Source of the DNA: Agelas oroides
Taxonomy: Eukaryota > Porifera > Demospongiae > Agelasida > Agelasidae
Reading direction: 5' to 3'
Length of the DNA: 64,000 nt
Assembly: GCA_949130485.1 (NCBI GenBank)
Contig: OX422191.1
Location: 8,805,754-8,869,753, forward strand
Shown: positions 1-10,387 of the stretch, in pieces
Position numbering within the stretch: the first letter of the stretch is position 1
How the letters are laid out: each line of letters opens with the position of its first letter
Made by a program: the position numbers and the translations under genes
The notes under the pieces: model-generated
What the model was told of the DNA's origin: nothing
The model's database searches: none
What the model saw: only the letters and a program-made list of their open reading frames with translations

Positions 1-53
1 TATACTGCAAGCTATCAAAAACTGGACGGTGGGAAGACCTGGGAACGAGGCTA
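1..53. mobile_element. Right half of a dispersed hairpin element, cut by window edge
   Basis: The stretch ends in the sequence CTGGGAACGAGGCTA, the right terminus of the short palindromic element found intact at 8696-8749, 9705-9761, 36467-36526, 46888-46948, 54167-54210 and 59188-59269. It also has the inner GGACGGTGGGAAG segment seen at 59188-59269. The left arm would lie outside the window. Confidence 0.6.
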
Positions 54-2098
54 AGAAGAAACCATATTCTTGGCGCGAGGGAAAGTGTGTTTTGTAGAAT
101 AACTGCTGTGATCATGAGCATTGTACCTGAGCTGTGAATAGTTGCATGATCAATGGATTAGGTAGCCTTGGTTCCAGGCCCCCGTCACTTGCAGCACAGA
201 AAAGTTGGGGTTAGCCTGGTTAATATTCTCACACGTACGTGATGTCAAGATAGAAAGGATGGTAGAAAGGGTTTAATCATGCCTGGGCACATGGGGCCAC
301 ATTTGAAGGTGCATTTAAATGCCACATGTATAGTTGAGGTAGTGGCAAATAGACCATGTGATAATCATGTGATGTACCAAATCTATTAGTAAGTCAAAAC
401 TTGTACTTGTTGACATGCGTATTTTTCAAAGTAGAATCGCAATTATCGCAATTAAATCATATGTTGTTACAGTTGTAACAGCAATAATTATGCAAGCATA
501 TGCAGACGCAATGGGGTATGAGGTTCGCTCAGGCTCATCCCAATTATGATGTAACAGGTGATAATTCATTGTAGTGAGTTGTAATTTGATTCCCCCCCCC
601 CCCCCCCCCCCCCAATTGTAGGAAATGGGCACCAATCAATGAATATTATTGTACAGTGTAACTATCATTTCTCACAAAGCAAGCATACATATATATAAAG
701 ACACCTGTTCATGAAGTATGCACCCAACACTAATTTGACAAAGAGTAGCACCAACACTAAACTACACGAGGCTTTATGAATAACAAAGCAGTAGACGGAA
801 GATAAAATCTAATAAATTAAATCTAGTTTGCCTGGCCTAGTATTCTAGTACTCTCACAACACCCACTATTTCTCGGAATTGAAGTGTGAATTTCTACACG
901 TACCAATAAATTGACTTCATTCCCAAGCTCCTCCGCTCCTGAATGCAAACATTGCAATCATACAGGTGGGGAGAGCCTGGTACCTTTTCTCATGTGAGCA
1001 ACGTCAGGTAGAAAGAGCTTAATTGTACATGGGCAGAGCTTAATTTAGTGGGGGGTAAAGGGGAGGGGGGGGGGGGGGGGGGGGGCAATTTATCCCCCTT
1101 GCAATTTGCAAACACTGTGAGTTGTGGGAACACAAGACTGGTGATGCCCCCCAAAGTTTTTAACCATCAACTTTTGCCCCCTCTTGACAATTTTTCTCAA
1201 TGAACCCCAGCATGGGTGTACTTGGAGATTCAGAACAGCAATTTAGCTAACATACCAGGCAACTTGCTACACATATCTAGCTAACTGGGTATGAATATCA
1301 TACATAGCAAGCATTGAACATAAAGTTGGTTGATTGAACTGGTCTCGCAAGCCAGACCCACTTCGCAAGAAAGGGAAGGGTCTGGTGAACTGCGTATACA
1401 AGCCATGTCTTGCTGCACTGTACATTGTGGTCCAATCACGTTGCAGTATCTGTCCATCACACGTTAATCACCGTTTGAGTAGCAATAGCAGTCTTGAAAA
1501 TGGTGAAAGAGAGCTAGGACATCTTTTCCGCTACTGCAGGAACTGTAAAAACACTTTGACTATACTTCTCAGAGAGCGTGCTTACTCTGCAACAGGTAAT
1601 TCAAGAGTGCATTATTTGAAAACTGGTTACATCATCCAGCTAATTACATTCCTGTGGGACACGGCTTGTATACGCAGTTAATTCACCAGACCCTTCCCTT
1701 TATTGTGGAAGTGGGTGTGGCTTGTGAGACTATGGTTGAACAAGGTGCAAAACCTTGCCTTTCTGTTCTGAAAAGTTTGGCCCTTTGCTGATTACGTCAT
1801 GCTCACGTGAGAAAAGATACCAGTTTATTTTAATGAAATTTTCAAAAACCGCTATTCACAAAATTTAGACCCTCGAAAATTTAGCCTATACAGTATATAG
1901 TTTCTTTGTTCGGCATGTATTGTTTACGTTTGAATTTTCAAACATATGCTACAAAATACCAAAGCTGTGAGTAGCGCATGGGGAAGAGTTTCGAACATCT
2001 TAGTGGCCATCATCCCTGTCCTCTTTAACTGACTAATGAGCTCCTAGACCCTCCATGAGTCTCAATAATGGGGAAGAAAACTTGTTACCATGGTGATG
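54..2098. other. PSMA2 upstream intron sequence, no exon seen
   Basis: No PSMA2 exon or other gene is visible here. It holds a C22 tract at 592-613, a G21 tract at 1065-1085 and one MITE (1342-1730, listed separately). The open frame at 1334-1681 is formed by that MITE. By inference this is the intron upstream of the exon at 3071. Confidence 0.5.
1342..1730. mobile_element. 389-bp MITE with about 65-bp terminal inverted repeats
   Basis: The left end starts GTCTCGCAAGCCAGACCC and the right end closes with its imperfect reverse complement, GGCTTGTGAGAC. Inside the arms, AAGGGTCTGGTGAA and a GTATACAAGCC block are also inverted. Solo or partial relatives with CTCG..CCAGACC..GGTCTGGTGAAC sit at 9848-9899 and 10208-10260. 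No transposase is encoded. Superfamily is not assigned and no clear target duplication was seen. Confidence 0.75.
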
Positions 2099-2106
2099 GC
2101 TACTAA

Positions 2107-2417
2107 CAAAAGCGCATAATAGAAAAAGGAGAGAGGAATAGCGAGTAGTTGCTATAGTGACAGCAGAATCTCCCACCTGTACTATAAATAGATCTTCCTG
2201 TTATGTGCCCGCCCGTATATGGCTTTGCTATGTAAGTGTGAAATATTGATAGGAAGCTCTTTTTCTATACCAGTAGCAAGAAGGCTTACATGGACATGCA
2301 AAGCCAACTTTGAAACGCTTCAGCTACTATCAATACTCTATTTTTAGTACAGACGGGACCTGTTTCACAAAACACTGAAGTTACACCTCCTCTCTCCTTT
2401 TTCTATTATGCGCTCTT
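2107..2417. mobile_element. hAT-like MITE with perfect 8-bp target duplication
   Basis: Terminal inverted repeats (CAAAAGCGCATAATAG at left; CTATTATGCGCTCTT at right) extend about 30 bp and include a purine-rich AAAAAGGAGAGAGG segment. The element is flanked on both sides by GCTACTAA (2099-2106 and 2418-2425). An 8-bp duplication and terminal CA are typical of the hAT superfamily. It is a diverged relative of the copies at 3452, 4163 and 44243. Confidence 0.8.
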
Positions 2418-2618
2418 GCTACTAATTATAGTAAGTATATTTGGGATTACTTTCTAGTTGATACAGGCTATGTTATGAAGATGAGAATTTCCTGAAAGTA
2501 TTATATTTTGAGAGGTATCGGGCTACAATTTAGAACTTACAGCTACACTACTGTGGTTGTATCATATGTACATACACCTGTGGGGAATCACCTCTTGCTG
2601 TTTACATGTACATGTGTC

Positions 2619-3048
2619 ACAATGGTAGGGAGGGAGGGAGGGAGGGAGGGAGGGAGGGAGGGAGGGAGGGAGGGAGGGAGGGGAGGGAGGGAGGGAGGGA
2701 GGGAGGGAGGGAGTGAGTGAGTGAGTGAGTGAGTGAGTGAGTGAGTGAGTGAGTGAGTGAGTGAGGGAGGGAGGGAGTGAGGGAGGGAGAGAGTGAGTGA
2801 GTGAGGGAGGGAGGGGAGAGGAGGGGAGGGAAGGAGAGGGAAGGAGGAGGGAGGAAGAGAGGGGGGAGGGAGGGAGGGGAGGGGAGGGAAGGAGAGGGGA
2901 GGAGGAGGGAGGAAGAGAGGGGGAGGGAGGGAAGGGGAGGGAGTGAGTGAGGGAGGGAGGGAGGAGGAGGGAGGAAGAGAGGAGGGAGAGGGGAGGGAGG
3001 GAGGGAGGGGGGAGAGAGGAGGGAGGAAGGGAGGGAGGGAGCTGCGTG
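2619..3048. repeat. Compound polypurine microsatellite (GGGA)n/(GTGA)n
   Basis: About 430 bp of almost pure purine on the + strand: blocks of GGGA, then a run of GTGA at about 2712-2764, then degenerate GGGA/GGAA blocks. It ends some 25 bp before the acceptor of the PSMA2 exon at 3071. The long open frames on both strands here (Ser/Leu/Pro- or Gly/Arg/Glu-rich) are simple consequences of the repeat and not genes. Confidence 0.95.
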
Positions 3049-3070
3049 TGATGCTGCCACTTTCCTGCAG

Positions 3071-3128
3071 GTACAATGAAGACCTGGAGTTGGAGGATGC
3101 TGTGCACACTTCCATCTTGACGCTGAAG
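3071..3128 (+). CDS. PSMA2: Proteasome subunit alpha type-2 (PSMA2), internal exon
   Basis: This 58-bp exon encodes, after one base completing a split codon, YNEDLELEDAVHTSILTLK. That matches the conserved segment of the alpha-2 subunit of the 20S proteasome core (human has YNEDLELEDAIHTAILTLK). The alpha ring gates substrate entry into the barrel in cytosol and nucleus. The exon has an AG acceptor (TTTCCTGCAG) and a GTGAGC donor. It enters in phase 2 and leaves in phase 0 after Lys, exactly where the terminal exon at 30512 resumes. Earlier exons are not in the window. A 430-bp polypurine repeat directly precedes the acceptor. Identification is by recognition of the family sequence. Confidence 0.92.
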
Positions 3129-3451
3129 GTGAGCGAGTCCCAACCACCGCCCCCTCTTCCCCCTCCCTCCCATTTCCTTTCTCCTTTATCTCTCCTCTCT
3201 CTTGTTCTCCCTCTTCTCTATCTTGTTCTTCCCTAAGTTCCCTTCCCTTCCTCCTCATGCTGACAGTGAGTGAGCACCACCCACCCCCTCCCTTTCCCTC
3301 TTCCAAGTCCGAGACTACCATATAACTTGTCCCACTGAAAACGTTATTTCCCATACATCTTTATACCTGCCTCTCATTGGCCCTTCATTCTGTCTTCGTC
3401 TGTTTTTCAGAACTGTTTACATTTTCTTTCATTTGATGCCTAAACTGTGTC

Positions 3452-3701
3452 CAAGAGCGCATAAGAACGGGCGGCTAGAGTAGAGCGTGTAACTCTGTAA
3501 AATTTGAAACCGGTCGGAATTGTACCGCCTGTACTAAAAATAGTAACACATACCGGGCATGCTGCATATACATAAGCCATTGTTGCTAAGCACGTGACCG
3601 GTTGTTCTGTTTTTAGTATGGTTCAATAATTTTGACCGGACTATGAGCTTCTATTGGAGTTACATGTTCTTGCTCAAACTGCCCGTTCTTATGTGCTCCT
3701 G
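3452..3701. mobile_element. hAT-like MITE, copy 2 (250 bp)
   Basis: The element starts CAAGAGCGCATAAGAACGGG and ends with the near reverse complement CCCGTTCTTATGTGCTCCT. Subterminal GTACTAAAAATAG and CTGTTTTTAGTAT blocks are also inverted. The flanks ACTGTGTC / GCTGTGTC match at 7 of 8 positions, consistent with a hAT-type duplication. Confidence 0.8.
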
Positions 3702-4039
3702 CTGTGTCCCAAATGCTTATATTCATCTGAGAGTGTGCGTGCTTTCAATTCACAAAGAGTCCTGCACCCCAGAAGATGTCTGCGTCAAAAACATCAATAC
3801 TTTAATGTAACTATGTACAGCTCAAACATTTTTTTAAAATTAATAGTATTACAAAAAATAGGACTATGTCTATTTTAATATTAGTAGACGAATTGGAGTA
3901 GGTTAAAATGGCACTAAACGTCTCCTAGTCTCCTAGTGATCTAAGAATTCAGCACTATGGTCTAATCATTCTTTTCTTTCTTCCACTCGGCAATTGAGGC
4001 TTTGAGTTTTCACCTAAATGTAGTATCTGCACTTAGCTG

Positions 4040-4540
4040 TATGGGGTACATATATGTAATTACTGTTAATGCATTGGTGGGTGTGCTCCGTGTGTAATTA
4101 TGCACAATCAAAAACATGCACATCACTGTTCAATGTCTTAAGGATGTTTATAATACACACGTCAAGAGCGCATAAGAACGGGCGGCTAGAGTAAGAGTGT
4201 AACTACGTAAAATTCCAAACCGGTCGGAATTATTGAACTGTACTAAAAATAGTAACACGTACTGGGTAGCTGCGCGTGGACACAAAGCCATTGTTGCTAA
4301 GCACGTGCCGGGTGTTCTATTTTTAGTAACAGTTCAATAATTTTGACCGGACTATGGGCTTCTATTGGAGTTACACGCTCTTACTCGAGCCGCCCGTTCT
4401 TATGCGCTATTGGGTACATATATGACTACATTACCGTTTAATGTTTAACAATTACATTTGGTGGTTGTTTGTGCTTCTGGTGTAATTATGCACAATCAAA
4501 AATATGCACATTACTGCTCAATCTCTTAAGGATATTTACA
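4040..4540. repeat. Degenerate tandem duplication split by a MITE
   Basis: Two diverged copies of a segment of about 120 bp (GGGTACATATATG ... GTAATTATGCACAATCAAAA ... TCTTAAGGAT) lie at about 4040-4160 and 4413-4540. Between them sits the hAT-like element at 4163-4412. The region 3702-4040 has no recognisable feature. Confidence 0.6.
4163..4412. mobile_element. hAT-like MITE, copy 3 (250 bp)
   Basis: Same termini as the copy at 3452 (CAAGAGCGCATAAGAACGGG ... CCCGTTCTTATGCGCT) and the same inverted CTAAAAATAGTAAC/GTTCTATTTTTAG core. No clear target duplication remains; the right end looks eroded. Confidence 0.75.
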
Positions 4541-5250
4541 TCCATCCATACATGGTAGTACGATGTGTGCAGATTTGTTAAACCTGGTGATTTACCATCT
4601 GTTTCAGTATGTAGGCAGTACCAGTGGGTATTGTAAAGGCAATTTGTAACAATTGCAAGCAATTACAAATTCAAGGTAATTGTAACTGCAACAATCGGAT
4701 CATGTATGTACACTAGGTAATTGTAGTTGCTCTCAAAGTCAATTACATAAAGTGGATGGCTGTAGTATGCTTTCCCATAGTTGGCCAGAAACTTCACTTC
4801 CGTGTTTCATCCGCTCCTGTTGGAAGGGTCATTGCAGCCAAGCAGGACAGATGTTGCAAGCTGATAGGTCCAAAATTGTCACCAAAAACTTATGACCTTA
4901 TTCGTGAAATCTTATTAAGAAATTCTGTGTATTAATTAATTAATGCTAATTATGCCTCCCTGGGGTGTTGTGCTAGCCAGTGACACAAATTTTATACTAC
5001 ATTACATCACTTTCTAAGTGTTTCATTGAACAGCGAAGTAGTGCTAGGTGCTTGCCTGTTGTACGTAGGGTGGCCAGCGTTAATAGAGGCACACTCTCTT
5101 ACCTTAACTGTGTCCAATAATGACTAGGCTGGTCAATGACAGCAGGAGATGGTACCGACAAGATCTGACAAAGATGATTGTTCGAGACTACATGTTGATG
5201 TGTAGCTGCTCATCTTGCCCGAATTATATATTGTGAATTATCATACGTCT
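4541..5250. other. No gene; one dispersed-repeat fragment
   Basis: No exon is seen. At 4995-5040 there is a fragment (ACATCACTTTCTAAGTGTTT) of a dispersed repeat found more completely at 11088-11245 and 40205-40395. Confidence 0.4.
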
Positions 5251-5481
5251 AACTCACGCTGATGTATGGGAGTCAATGGGGAAGCCTTGCAGCTGCGCGC
5301 AGTTTATAAAAAGCCGTATTTTTTACTGCAAGTCACGCGAGAATCCGTATCAGTACTGCAAGTCACGCGAGAATCCGTATCAGGTACTACAAGTCACGCG
5401 AGAATCTGTATCAGGTACTACAAGTCACGTGCGCTGCGTCTGAACGTGCAATGAAATCGAAGGTTCGTATGATAAAATCAT
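5250..5481 (+). repeat. Dispersed repeat with internal 30/31-bp tandem units
   Basis: The segment starting CGTCTAACTCACGC contains about 3.5 units of 30-31 bp beginning CAAGTCACGCGAGAATC at 5329, 5359, 5390 and 5421. An inverted copy lies at 24144-24330, with fewer internal units and the same neighbouring hairpin MITE, and a fragment at 25936-26010. The 62-codon frame through it is repeat-derived. Confidence 0.7.
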
Positions 5482-5624
5482 TATCACCATAGTACCAAGC
5501 TATACCGGAGAAAATATCACTCGTTTGTTGCCGTTGGCATTGTTACTCGTGCTGCGCACTCGTAACAATACAGACGGCAACAAACTCGTGATATTTTCCG
5601 GTATGGCTTTGTACTATGGCGATA
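5482..5624. mobile_element. Palindromic MITE, about 140 bp (family P1)
   Basis: The arms read TATCACCATAGTACCAAGC ... and its inverse, GTACTATGGCGATA. They continue inward with CTATACCGG, AAAATATCAC and GTTTGTTGCCGT in inverted orientation, so the whole element can fold into one long hairpin. Further copies lie at 9224-9361 and 23954-24143. Confidence 0.8.
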
Positions 5625-5726
5625 ATTATATATTATTATTATGAATTACATGTATCTATTATGAATGATATATTATGGGTATATATTAATAGTACATTGC
5701 TGCTGATGTCCGTTTAGCACACGATG

Positions 5727-7176
5727 AAATATGTTCTATAATAATTGATGTGTGCCCTTCTCACACCTTACAAGGCCACACACCCTCCCACCTGTTACCT
5801 AGGCAACAGATGAGAAAGAATATGCACATGTGGGTTACATTGGTGTTAAGTCCTGGGTGAAGGACTACGGTGTGTAAATACAGCATGAGCCTCTCTACCA
5901 TCCTCCCTGGGGGTGTGGGATGCACTTATTCTATAACCTGTTGCCTAGGCAACACCACTGTCGAAGAGAGACACCAGCAACATTGTGTGTTGCCTAGGTA
6001 ACAGGTTATATTACATAATGTATAAGGTATTTAGAAATTAAAAATAAATTTGTTTTACGGGAATCCATTCTTATGGTGTGATTTCACCCTGCAAGCTTAC
6101 CTCATGATGAACAAGCAACCATAAGAATACATACATGCGGCAAACTCATGCTAAGTACACAATTATATGAATACTGTTCTAGTTATTAAGTTTCAGTTAA
6201 TAAACCAGAAATATGTTCTATAATAATTGATGTGTGCCCTTCTCACACCTTGCAAGGCCACACACCCTCCCACCTGTTACCTAGGAAACAGATGAGAAAG
6301 AATATGCACATGTGGGTTACATTGGTGTTAAGTCCTGGCTGTAGGACTACGGTGTGTAAATACAGCATGAGCCTCTCTACCATCCTCCCCCTGGGGGTGT
6401 GGAATGTAGTTGTTCTGTAACCTGTTGCCTAGGCAACACCACTGTCGAAGAGAGACACCAGCAACATTGTGTGTTGCCTAGGTAACAGGTTATATTACAT
6501 AATGTATAAGGTATTTTGGAGTTAAAAATAAATTTGTTTTACCGGAATCCATTCTTATGGTGTGATTTCACCCTGCAAGCTTACCTCATGATGAACAAGC
6601 AACCATAAGAATACATACATGCGGCAAACTCATGCTAAGTACACAATTATATGAATACTGTTCTAGTTATTAAGTTTCAGTTAATAAACCAGAAATATGT
6701 TCTATAATAATTGATGTGTGCCCTTCTCACACCTTGCAAGGCCACACACCCTCCCACCTGTTACCTAGGAAACAGATGAGAAAGAATATGCACATGTGGG
6801 TTACATTGGTGTTAAGTCCTGGCTGTAGGACTACGGTGTGTAAATACAGCATGAGCCTCTCTACCATCCTCCCCCTGGGGGTGTGGAATGTAGTTGTTCT
6901 GTAACCTGTTGCCTAGGCAACACCACTGTCGAAGAGAGACACCAGCAACATTGTGTGTTGCCTAGGTAACAGGTTATATTACATAATGTATAAGGTATTT
7001 TGGAGTTAAAAATAAATTTGTTTTACGGGAATCCATTCTTATGGTGTGATTTCACCCTGCAAGCTTACCTCATGATGAACAAACAACCACAAGAATACAT
7101 ACATGTGGCAAACTCATGCTAAGTGCACAATTATATGTATACTGTTCTAGTTATTAAGTTTCAGTTAATAAACCAG
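5727..7176 (+). repeat. Three-copy 484-bp tandem satellite carrying RFX-type X-boxes
   Basis: Copies start at 5727, 6209 and 6693 (spacing 482 and 484 bp); the last ends about 7176. Copies 2 and 3 are almost identical; copy 1 is more diverged. Each unit holds palindromes matching the RFX X-box: GTTGCCTAGGCAAC (5940-5953 in copy 1) and GTTGCCTAGGTAAC (5989-6002). Copy 1 also has GTTACCTAGGCAAC (5794-5807), which has one mismatch in the other copies. The identical 62-codon frames at 6232 and 6716 are repeat artefacts. Confidence 0.9.
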
Positions 7177-7340
7177 TACAGTAAGTAAGTACATATGTGG
7201 TTCTAGTTAAGCAACCTTAATAAATAAACAAGAACTACCCTAAGCTCAAGTAGGATGTGTATAAGTAACTTGAATAGGATTTTACTATCTCTGGGCTTCT
7301 ACAGGAAGGGACATGGTACATCCCTCTAATGTGTTAGAAG

Positions 7341-8234
7341 CATTATAGGTACATGTGGTTGATAGCAAGCTATTGTGTAGGTGACTACAAGTGTCTGTAT
7401 CAGTACTGATTCAGAGCTGTCAGGTTTCTTGTCAGGTACACATCAAGATGATTTTCATGGGGCGTGGCTTCACTTCTGGAGGGCAAGAGTAGGGGTCTGT
7501 GTTCATTGCAGCTGTATGCAAAATACAGGCTAGTAACCGCTACATCAAGTCCTTACCATTAGTACCGAAGGATAAAAGAAGCTGCTTCTCTCAAGGTGAA
7601 TGGTCTGCTGTACAGCTGCCTCTTGATTGCGTGTTTACCCTCCGGAAGTTGGACGCTTAATTGACATTTGTACACCATCTGTAGGGAATTTTTGTGTGAT
7701 ACTCATGAGCTGTTTGTTGACTGTATACAATGTATGTGTGCTTCCTGTCATTTGATTACTGTAAACACACTATCAGGTAGATCCATTATAGGTACATGTG
7801 GTTGATAGCAAGCTATTGTGTAGGTGACTACAAGTGTCTGTATCAGTACTGATTCAGAGCTGTCATGGTTCTTGTCAGGTACACACTACAAGATGATTTT
7901 CATGGGGCGTGGCTTCACTTCTGGAGGGCAAGAGTAGGGGTCTGTGTTCATTGCAGCTGTATGCAAAATACAGGCTAGTAACCGCTACATCAAGTCCTTA
8001 CCATTAGTACCGAAGGATAAAAGAAGCTGCTTCTCTCAAGGTGAATGGTCTGCTGTACAGCTGCCTCTTGATCGCATGTTTGCCCTCCGGAAGTAGGACA
8101 CTTAATTGACATTTGTACACCATCTGTAGGGAATTTTTGTGTGATACTCATGAGCTGTTTGTTGACTGTATACAATGTATACTATAATGTGCTTCCTGTC
8201 ATTTGATTACTGTAAACACACTATCAGGTAGATC
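7341..8234 (+). repeat. Two-copy tandem duplication, about 443 bp unit
   Basis: Copy 1 (7341-7783) and copy 2 (7784-8234) both start CATTATAGGTACATGTGG and end ATCAGGTAGATC. They are nearly identical apart from small indels and substitutions. No coding function is seen; 7177-7340 is unremarkable. Confidence 0.85.
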
Positions 8235-8321
8235 CATTGTACAATAAACAGTAGTATATGTGTATATACAATGTATCCTGATATGTGTAATATGATGATG
8301 CTATCCAGTCACTTGGCATTA

Positions 8322-8666
8322 CAGTAGATGCTTGCTAGTCCAAACCACGGTAATCTGAACCCCTGCTGATCTGAATGGATAATAGCTTATTAATATCCAA
8401 GTTTTCTTGCACGCATTTATAAATGTAAAATTTAATATGGTATATGTTGCTGTGGGTTTTTGAGCAATATGGTGAAGAAAGACGCCAACTATTGATCGGA
8501 GGCTTGACCACATTGAAAAGAAGTTGTCTACATCACTGTCATTGAAGGGCTAAGTTGTCCAGCACGCTATTGTGCAAATTATAAAACTTTTTCAACAATT
8601 CAACTATCTGAACTGTTTTTTTGCAGCTCAGGGTACAAGGCTTTTTGGATTAGCCAGGGTCTGCTG
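8322..8666. mobile_element. pogo/Tigger-like MITE with TA target duplication
   Basis: The termini are CAGTAGATGCTTGCTAGTCC and the inverse GGATTAGCCAGGGTCTGCTG. Both resemble the CAGTA-ACCC-CGCTAATCC type of pogo/Tigger ends. TA dinucleotides flank it at 8320-8321 and 8667-8668. At 345 bp it has no transposase frame. Superfamily is inferred from end sequence and TA target. Confidence 0.8.
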
Positions 8667-8695
8667 TACCTCATAGATACATAGGGTCTATGTCT

Positions 8696-8749
8696 TAGCC
8701 TCATTCCCAGGCCTTCCCCAGCTCCGGGGAAGGCCTGGGAATGAGGCTA
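8696..8749. mobile_element. 54-bp perfect hairpin element (family H) with 8-bp target duplication
   Basis: Two perfect 24-bp arms starting TAGCCTCATTCCCAGG enclose a 6-bp loop. CTATGTCT is present immediately before (8688-8695) and after (8750-8757) the element, consistent with a transposition footprint. Confidence 0.8.
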
Positions 8750-9223
8750 CTATGTCTAGCTTCTTAGAGCACAGTTCAGGTGACTGCATGAGGCAAAGCT
8801 AAGTCGTATACCTTGTTACCTAGGCAACATGTGTAAGGATGTTGTTCATATCTCTCTTCTACCGTAGTGTTGCCTGGGCATACTAGGTACAGTTGTGTTG
8901 ACTGTCTACGATGTGTACTAATTACTGTAAACACTATATGTGTTGACTGTACACAACGTATACTGATACCCTACATTACAAGTATTTTGATTACAGTACA
9001 TACACTATGGTACTTGACATTATGTCATTGGTATGTGTAACTAGCTAGACCATTGCTATGTATGTATAATTAATAGCATGGTTTTGAGTGCAATTTGGGA
9101 TTAATCCCAAATTGTATGAGAAAACATGCTGTGGATTGTTAATCATAAAATTTGGGATTAATAGCACGAGTGAATGGCTATTAATTGCACGAGGCGAGGC
9201 AAAGCAAGTGCAATTATTACCAT
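8750..9223. other. No gene; isolated X-box palindrome
   Basis: The only notable site is GTTACCTAGGCAAC at 8815-8828, the same RFX-type palindrome as in the satellite at 5727-7176. An inverted pair of CAATTTGGGATTAATC / AATTTGGGATTAAT fragments occurs at 9090-9160. Confidence 0.4.
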
Positions 9224-9361
9224 ATTACCATAGTAGCTATACCGGATAAAATATCACTCGTTTGTTGCCGTTGGCATTGTTAATCGTGCTGTGCACTCAT
9301 AACAATACAGACAGCAACAAACTCGTGATATTTTCCGGTATAGCTTTGTACTATGGTGATA
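9224..9361. mobile_element. Palindromic MITE (family P1), second copy
   Basis: Same organisation as 5482-5624: ACCATAGTAGCTATACCGG at left, CCGGTATAGCTTTG ... CTATGGTGATA at right, with the GTTTGTTGCCGT and ACAATACAGACAGC core inverted. The two copies differ by a few substitutions. Confidence 0.8.
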
Positions 9362-9704
9362 CTTATATCGTAACATGGTGAGGTCGGCTTGCTTTGATAG
9401 TCTAGTGTATATATATTGTTTTACATTGTATTGGTAAGAAGCTTATCCTCTGACTTTGTGTACAGCCATAACAGCTTTTCGTCCGTCCTGTGTTTGTGTA
9501 GGGAACAGTTACCTTTATACTTCATGAAGACAACTCATTGATTTCCTGGACAAGAAAATTAGTTGCAAAGTTTTGTTCTTTGGGCTTCTTCAAGCAAACA
9601 ATATTAACAGTGGACTATAGTGTTTAATTAGTCAGTTCCAACTAAGATTGTTGCCTACAATTTCTTCCTGTCAACTACATAGTCGGTACTGAGTTTTATA
9701 TATA

Positions 9705-9761
9705 TAGCCTCGTTCCCAGGCTCTCCCCCTCCTTAGTGGGGAGAGCCTGGGAACGAGGCTA
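9705..9761. mobile_element. Hairpin element (family H)
   Basis: TAGCCTCGTTCCCAGGCTCT is followed after a short loop by its reverse complement, ending AGAGCCTGGGAACGAGGCTA. Direct repeats AGTTTTATA / AGTTTTACA lie at either side, 8 of 9 identical. The remainder of 9362-10387 holds only fragments of the 1342-type MITE (9848-9899, 10208-10260). Confidence 0.75.
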
Positions 9762-10387
9762 AGTTTTACAAGAATATTTCATTATCATCCACTAGTTTAA
9801 CAATAGTCTCGTCCCCAGTTAGAAACATTGCTGTGAGTCAACAACCTTAGTCTCGTCCCCAGACCCCACCCTCTCATGAGGAGAAACGGTCTGGTGAACC
9901 AAGTCGAATTTCTTGGGCTTGCGCACACTCTTGCGACAGTGTAACCTCGCAACGTTCAAAACTTTTGTGTCAAACCTTCTCCAAAAAGGTACAGACACCC
10001 TAGTAGAGGTTAAAATTTTTACTCCTGTAAGGGAAATGCTACGTATTAATTACCGATCTCACAATCTCATTGGTCCTTACCACTTACACATTATTCCTTA
10101 CTGGCTCATCTTCTTCAATTGTTGAAACTCTCGCAGAACCTCGTCTTCCTCTGTGATAGTAGTCTGTGAGAACATATGGCTGACCGTCATAGTGGCACTA
10201 CAAAACTAGTCTCGTGCCCAGCCTGCTGGCACCTCCCGGCCAAAAACGGTCTGGTGAACAAAGTCGAATTTTGTGGGCTTGTTCTTGTGCTAAACTAATT
10301 AGTCTACTAATCGTATGTGCTAGCAACCAATTAGTTGGTTATGGATATCCACTAATGTCCCCATGAGGCGATTAAGAGAGGCACACA

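Noticed and set aside
2562-3354. Three long overlapping minus-strand frames of up to 245 codons rich in Leu/Pro/Ser
   Set aside because: They are translations of the GGGA/GTGA polypurine microsatellite in all three frames and overlap the real PSMA2 exon on the other strand.
6232-6904. Two identical 62-codon frames 484 bp apart
   Set aside because: They are the same frame in two satellite units; copy 1 has it broken and no protein features exist.
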